Source of the DNA: Caulobacteraceae bacterium
GTDB lineage: Bacteria; Pseudomonadota; Alphaproteobacteria; Caulobacterales; Caulobacteraceae
DNA length: 27,936 bases
Direction of reading: 5' to 3'
NCBI GenBank assembly: GCA_947501315.1
Contig: CANMXH010000006.1
Span: 1 to 27,936 of the forward strand
How positions within the stretch are numbered: position 1 is the stretch's first letter; each line of letters opens with the position of its first letter. Under the pieces are notes generated by a model. It saw nothing but the letters and a program-made list of their open reading frames with translations, had not been told where the DNA came from and ran no database searches. Shown in pieces: positions 25,243 through 27,936 of the stretch. The position numbers and the translations under genes are program-made.

Positions 25243-25904
25243 GCGGGGACGAGTTCGATCAGATCAAGATTCGATTCAACCTGGGGCCAGGGGATGACCA
25301 GACGCCAGCGGCGATCACCGATCCTTTCCAGCACGGCGATCAGGTCCCGGTCGGGCCTCTGGCCGTAGGAATTGGCGGGCGGCTCCTCGGCCAGGGCAAG
25401 CGAGCCGAGCATGACCATCTGACGATCACTCTCGGGAAACAGCAGGCCACCGGGGCGCTGGCTGCCGGTCTGTTTGGAGAATTTCAGACCCCGCGGCGTC
25501 GCTTCGATGCGGCAGGCGAACCAGCCGTAGACAACATAGCCAAGTCCGTCCTCGCCCCCCTGGGACCCCAGTTTGACAGTGCGGCAGCGATAGTCGCCGG
25601 GCGGCGGCGCGACAGATGACCGGGCGGCCCGGGGGTCGATCAGATCACCGAGGCCGGTCAGGTCGCCCGAGCCGGGCTGGCGCCGGGCCTGTTGCAGGGC
25701 GAGAGACCAGGCCGCATCGCGGCGGCTGTAGCGGTCGCGGTCGGAAGCCGTGACGATGCCGCGCCAGTCGCGCAGCGCCACCGGTCCGGTGGCCTCTCCG
25801 GAAGCGGCGGGCGGCGGCGGCGGGGGGGGTGGCGCGGAGGCGCAGGCAGTGAGCACGAGGCTCGCGAAAAGGCTCAGGGCCGAAGACCGCGACAGGCCGG
25901 ACAT
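25239..25904 (-). CDS. DUF4893 lipoprotein
   Basis: A 221-residue predicted lipoprotein. The open frame extends upstream to 26069, but the ATG at 25904 has GGAG five bases away and begins a signal peptide ending in a lipobox, SLVLTAC (Cys21). The upstream part is Arg/Pro-rich and overlaps DUF4167 out of frame. After the signal comes a run of eight prolines (about 25-32). Then come features matching DUF4893: ALRDWRGIVTASDRDRYSRR, PPPGDYRCRTVKLGSQGG, WFACRIE, LKFSKQTGSQRPGGLLFPES, DLIAVLERIGDRRWRLVIPW and a final LDLIELVPA. The function of DUF4893 is unknown. The protein probably sits in a membrane facing the periplasm. It lies 85 bp after DUF4167 and is translationally coupled to the monooxygenase by GTGA. 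Confidence 0.85.
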   Translation of the reverse strand: MSGLSRSSALSLFASLVLTACASAPPPPPPPPAASGEATGPVALRDWRGIVTASDRDRYSRRDAAWSLALQQARRQPGSGDLTGLGDLIDPRAARSSVAPPPGDYRCRTVKLGSQGGEDGLGYVVYGWFACRIEATPRGLKFSKQTGSQRPGGLLFPESDRQMVMLGSLALAEEPPANSYGQRPDRDLIAVLERIGDRRWRLVIPWPQVESNLDLIELVPA

Positions 25905-25989
25905 GGGCGCTCCGGGAGAGATCGAGGCCCTCTTGGGCCAGCGAAGCGAGGCGGCGTCAAGCGACCTCGCGCGGCGGGCAGGGTCCCGA

Positions 25990-26949
25990 TCAGTCCTCGG
26001 CGGCCGCGGCCTCGACCTTGCGGCGGGGCGCGCGACGTTTGGGCGCGGCGGACTCTTCGGCGGCTTCAACGGGTTCAGGTGCCGATGCAGTCGAACGGGT
26101 CAGGAAGCCCGGCAGGGCCGAACCAATCCCGTCGTCGGTGTTCGCCCCGGCGTCGCGGCGGGGCTTGCGCTCGGGACGTTCGGGGCGGGCCGGGCGCTCA
26201 GCCCGTTCAGAACGGACGTCCGGGGCGGCCTCGGTCGTCTCGGCGGGCGAGGCCTCGCCTTCCGCGCGCGGCTCGCCGCCTTCGCGTTCGAAGCGGGCGT
26301 TACGCTCCAGCTGGCGGCGTTCCCAGCGTTCGCGGCGGGTCTCGCGGCGGCTGCCGTCGGCGTTGAAGCCGCCCTCGCCTTCGGCGCGGGGCTCACGGGG
26401 TTCACGCGTCTCGCGGTCCTGACGCGGCTGGTCGTCGCGGTCGCGCCATTCGCGACGGGGCTGTTCGCCCTGACGGTCGTTCTGGCGGTCATTGGAGCGA
26501 TCGTTCTGGCGTTCCTCGGCCTCGCGCTGGCGGGCCTCGATCTGGGCGAGACGGTCGGCCTCGACCTTTTCGGCGGCCATGATGGCGGCGGCCTGGGCCC
26601 CGGTCTCGTCCTCGAAATCGATGTCGAAACCCTGTCCGGCCAGTTCGCGCTGGGCGATCTCGGACACGGGGCGCGAGGGCTGGAGGGCGCGCAGGACGCG
26701 GAAATAGTGCTCGGCGTGCTGGGTGTAGTTCTCGGCCAGGACGCGGTCGCCAGCGGCCGAGGCGTCGCGCGCCAGCTGCATATAGCGCTCATAGACGGTC
26801 TGGGCGTTGCCGCGGACCTTGATGTTCTCGGGCCCCTGCGAGTCCCAGGACCGGTTCGGATTGGTAGCGTTGGCGTTGCTGTTTCCGCCGCCGCTGCCGG
26901 GCTTTCTGTTGCGTCCGCGCTGACGCTTCATGCCCTTGAAATCTCTCAT
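25990..26949 (-). CDS. DUF4167 protein with long disordered Arg/Glu-rich tail
   Basis: A 319-residue cytoplasmic protein. The N-terminal DUF4167 domain (about 1-85) begins MRDFKGMKRQRGRNRK and continues NPNRSWDSQGPENIKVRGNA, then TVYERYMQLARDASAAGDRV, then AENYTQHAEHYFRVL, a pattern found across alphaproteobacteria next to prmC. The remainder is low-complexity and rich in Arg, Glu, Asp, Gln and Pro (repeats such as RQNDRQ, REPREPR, ERAERPARPERPERKPRR). It is predicted disordered and may bind RNA or ribosomes. No function has been demonstrated to my knowledge. A later ATG at 26931 (MKRQRG) is an alternative start, and no strong ribosome site distinguishes them. The gene follows prmC after an unusually long spacer of about 280 bp. 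Confidence 0.9.
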   Translation of the reverse strand: MRDFKGMKRQRGRNRKPGSGGGNSNANATNPNRSWDSQGPENIKVRGNAQTVYERYMQLARDASAAGDRVLAENYTQHAEHYFRVLRALQPSRPVSEIAQRELAGQGFDIDFEDETGAQAAAIMAAEKVEADRLAQIEARQREAEERQNDRSNDRQNDRQGEQPRREWRDRDDQPRQDRETREPREPRAEGEGGFNADGSRRETRRERWERRQLERNARFEREGGEPRAEGEASPAETTEAAPDVRSERAERPARPERPERKPRRDAGANTDDGIGSALPGFLTRSTASAPEPVEAAEESAAPKRRAPRRKVEAAAAED

Positions 26950-27228
26950 CCGACGCTACCGTGCTTTGTATGAGGGACGGTCCGGGGCGATGGCCGCCGG
27001 TGCTGTCCGTTGGGTCGTTCCGCTTCGTTCCGGGGCCAATCCCCGCTGACGATGTGATCGGAAATACGTCGCCGCCCCGTGGTCCGCCCGGCCGATCTGG
27101 CCAGACCTTCACATGCCCTGAGCGCGCGTGGATGGGCCTGAAGCGGTCCAAGGCGTGCGTTTTGGGTGGGAGACAACTGAAGACTTAGCGCGGGCCGGGC
27201 CGGTTTCCAAGGGGATTGTTTGGGACAC
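26950..27228. other. 279-bp spacer between prmC and DUF4167
   Basis: I find no credible gene in this interval. It contains a small hairpin CGGGG-CCAAT-CCCCG (27031-27045) without a T run, about 80 bases before the DUF4167 start. No clear -35/-10 pair stands out on the minus strand, although the length suggests that DUF4167 has its own promoter or leader here. Confidence 0.6.
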
Positions 27229-27936
27229 CTACATCTTCGGAATCGGGTTTGTCCTCGGGTCCGGTCCGTTGGTGATGACACGGTCGCGGTCGGACAGGTC
27301 CTTGACGATGATGACGCCTTCGAAGCCCGCGGCCTCGAACAGGGCCTTGACCTGCGGGCCCTGGTCCCAGCCGATCTCGACGGCGAAGATGCCGTCGGGG
27401 CGCAGGATGCGGCGGATCTCGGGGGCCAGTTCGCGATAGGCGACGAGACCGTCGGGGCCGCCGTCCAGCGCCAGATGCGGATCATGCTCGCGGACCTCGG
27501 GGTCGAGGCCGGGAATGTCGCCCGAGGGGATGTAGGGCGGGTTTGAGACCACCAGGTCGAAGCTGGCGTCGCCGAAACCGGCGGCCCATTCGGTGCGCAG
27601 GAAGGTCGCGCGGTTGTCGAGTTCGAGGTTGGTCGCATTCTCCCGGGCCACGGCGAGGGCCTCGAACGAGATGTCGGTGCCGACGCCACGGGCCCCGGCG
27701 CGCTCGGCCAGGGTGGCCAGAAGAATGGCCCCCGAACCCGTACCGAGATCGATCATCTCGAAGGCCTGATGCGGCGGATAGGCCAGCATGACGACATCGA
27801 GGATGGCCTCGGTGTCCGGGCGGGGGCTGAGCACGTCGGGGGTGACGTTCAGCATGATCTTCCAGAAGCCCTTCCGGCCGAGGATGCGCGAGACCGGCTC
27901 GCGGCGCAGGCGGCGTTCGACGAAACCGTCCAGTGC
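27229..27936 (-). CDS. prmC: Release factor glutamine methyltransferase, 5'-truncated by the window
   Basis: PrmC (HemK) methylates the glutamine of the GGQ motif in peptide-chain release factors, using S-adenosylmethionine. The frame stays open to the right edge, so the N-terminal helical domain is missing. The first residues present, FVERRLRREPVSRILGRKGF, then WKIMLNVTPDVLSPRPDTE, match the linker and start of the catalytic domain. The SAM-binding motif IDLGTGSGAILLATLAE and the catalytic NPPYIPSGD (the Asn-Pro-Pro-Tyr that holds the glutamine amide) are intact. The protein ends DRVITNGPDPRTNPIPKM. About 235 residues are in the window; the full protein is usually 280-300. DUF4167 lies downstream, as expected, and prfA would be expected just outside the window upstream. 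Confidence 0.95.
   Translation of the reverse strand, partial: ALDGFVERRLRREPVSRILGRKGFWKIMLNVTPDVLSPRPDTEAILDVVMLAYPPHQAFEMIDLGTGSGAILLATLAERAGARGVGTDISFEALAVARENATNLELDNRATFLRTEWAAGFGDASFDLVVSNPPYIPSGDIPGLDPEVREHDPHLALDGGPDGLVAYRELAPEIRRILRPDGIFAVEIGWDQGPQVKALFEAAGFEGVIIVKDLSDRDRVITNGPDPRTNPIPKM

Noticed and set aside
25905..26069. 55-codon upstream extension of the DUF4893 frame
   Set aside because: It overlaps DUF4167 and is Arg/Pro-rich. The lipoprotein signal with GGAG site begins at 25904.
26018..26973. Low-complexity stretch in DUF4167 considered as a DNA repeat array or CRISPR
   Set aside because: The repetition follows codons for Arg, Glu and Pro, with no regular spacer-repeat period. 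It is a disordered protein tail.

Overview
The window looks like chromosomal DNA of a high-GC alphaproteobacterium, most likely Caulobacterales and Brevundimonas-like. The signs are an estimated two-thirds GC, the sucC-sucD-odhA-odhB gene order, two TonB-dependent receptors, a prmC-DUF4167 pair in the same orientation as clpB, frequent GTG starts and weak Shine-Dalgarno sites. The genus is inferred from protein flavour, not from a marker gene. I see no rRNA, tRNA, CRISPR array, insertion sequence or prophage. The very long antisense reading frames opposite odhA, clpB and both receptors are GC-driven shadows.

Left part (1-8.7 kb): the 3' part of a CaiB/BaiF CoA-transferase gene (+) ends tail-to-tail on a TCA-cycle block on the minus strand. 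Read right to left the block is sucC, sucD, odhA, odhB and a DUF2007 membrane protein. It holds the 2-oxoglutarate dehydrogenase E1 and E2 and both succinyl-CoA synthetase subunits, so it runs 2-oxoglutarate to succinyl-CoA to succinate. Neither lpd (E3) nor mdh is in the window. E2 has two lipoyl domains and SucC carries an extra low-complexity loop. Candidate promoters lie before sucC and odhA, each associated with a strong hairpin or inverted repeat.

Middle (8.7-15.5 kb): a transport locus comprises a TonB-dependent receptor and a Spinster-like MFS permease (both -) and a divergent TetR regulator (+) that may lack a leader. It is followed by small membrane genes on the minus strand: DUF2306, an ExbB/MotA-like protein, a rhomboid protease, and then a GIY-YIG nuclease-like protein.

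Right part (15.5-27.9 kb): clpB is separated from the GIY-YIG gene by a 174-bp nested palindrome. Next come a second outer-membrane receptor with a Pro-rich linker (-), a LysE-family exporter (+), a 194-bp element with 36-bp inverted ends, and a Tat-type serine hydrolase (+). The window ends with a minus-strand series: a short SPFH-tail-like membrane protein, an FAD monooxygenase coupled to a DUF4893 lipoprotein, DUF4167, and a 5'-truncated prmC. The prmC-DUF4167-clpB order known from other alphaproteobacteria appears opened here by several accessory genes.

No clear new defence or mobile system is visible. The most interesting unexplained items are the nested palindrome next to the GIY-YIG gene, the inverted-repeat element at 21.5-21.7 kb, the SucC insertion, and the paired hairpins controlling or flanking the TCA genes.
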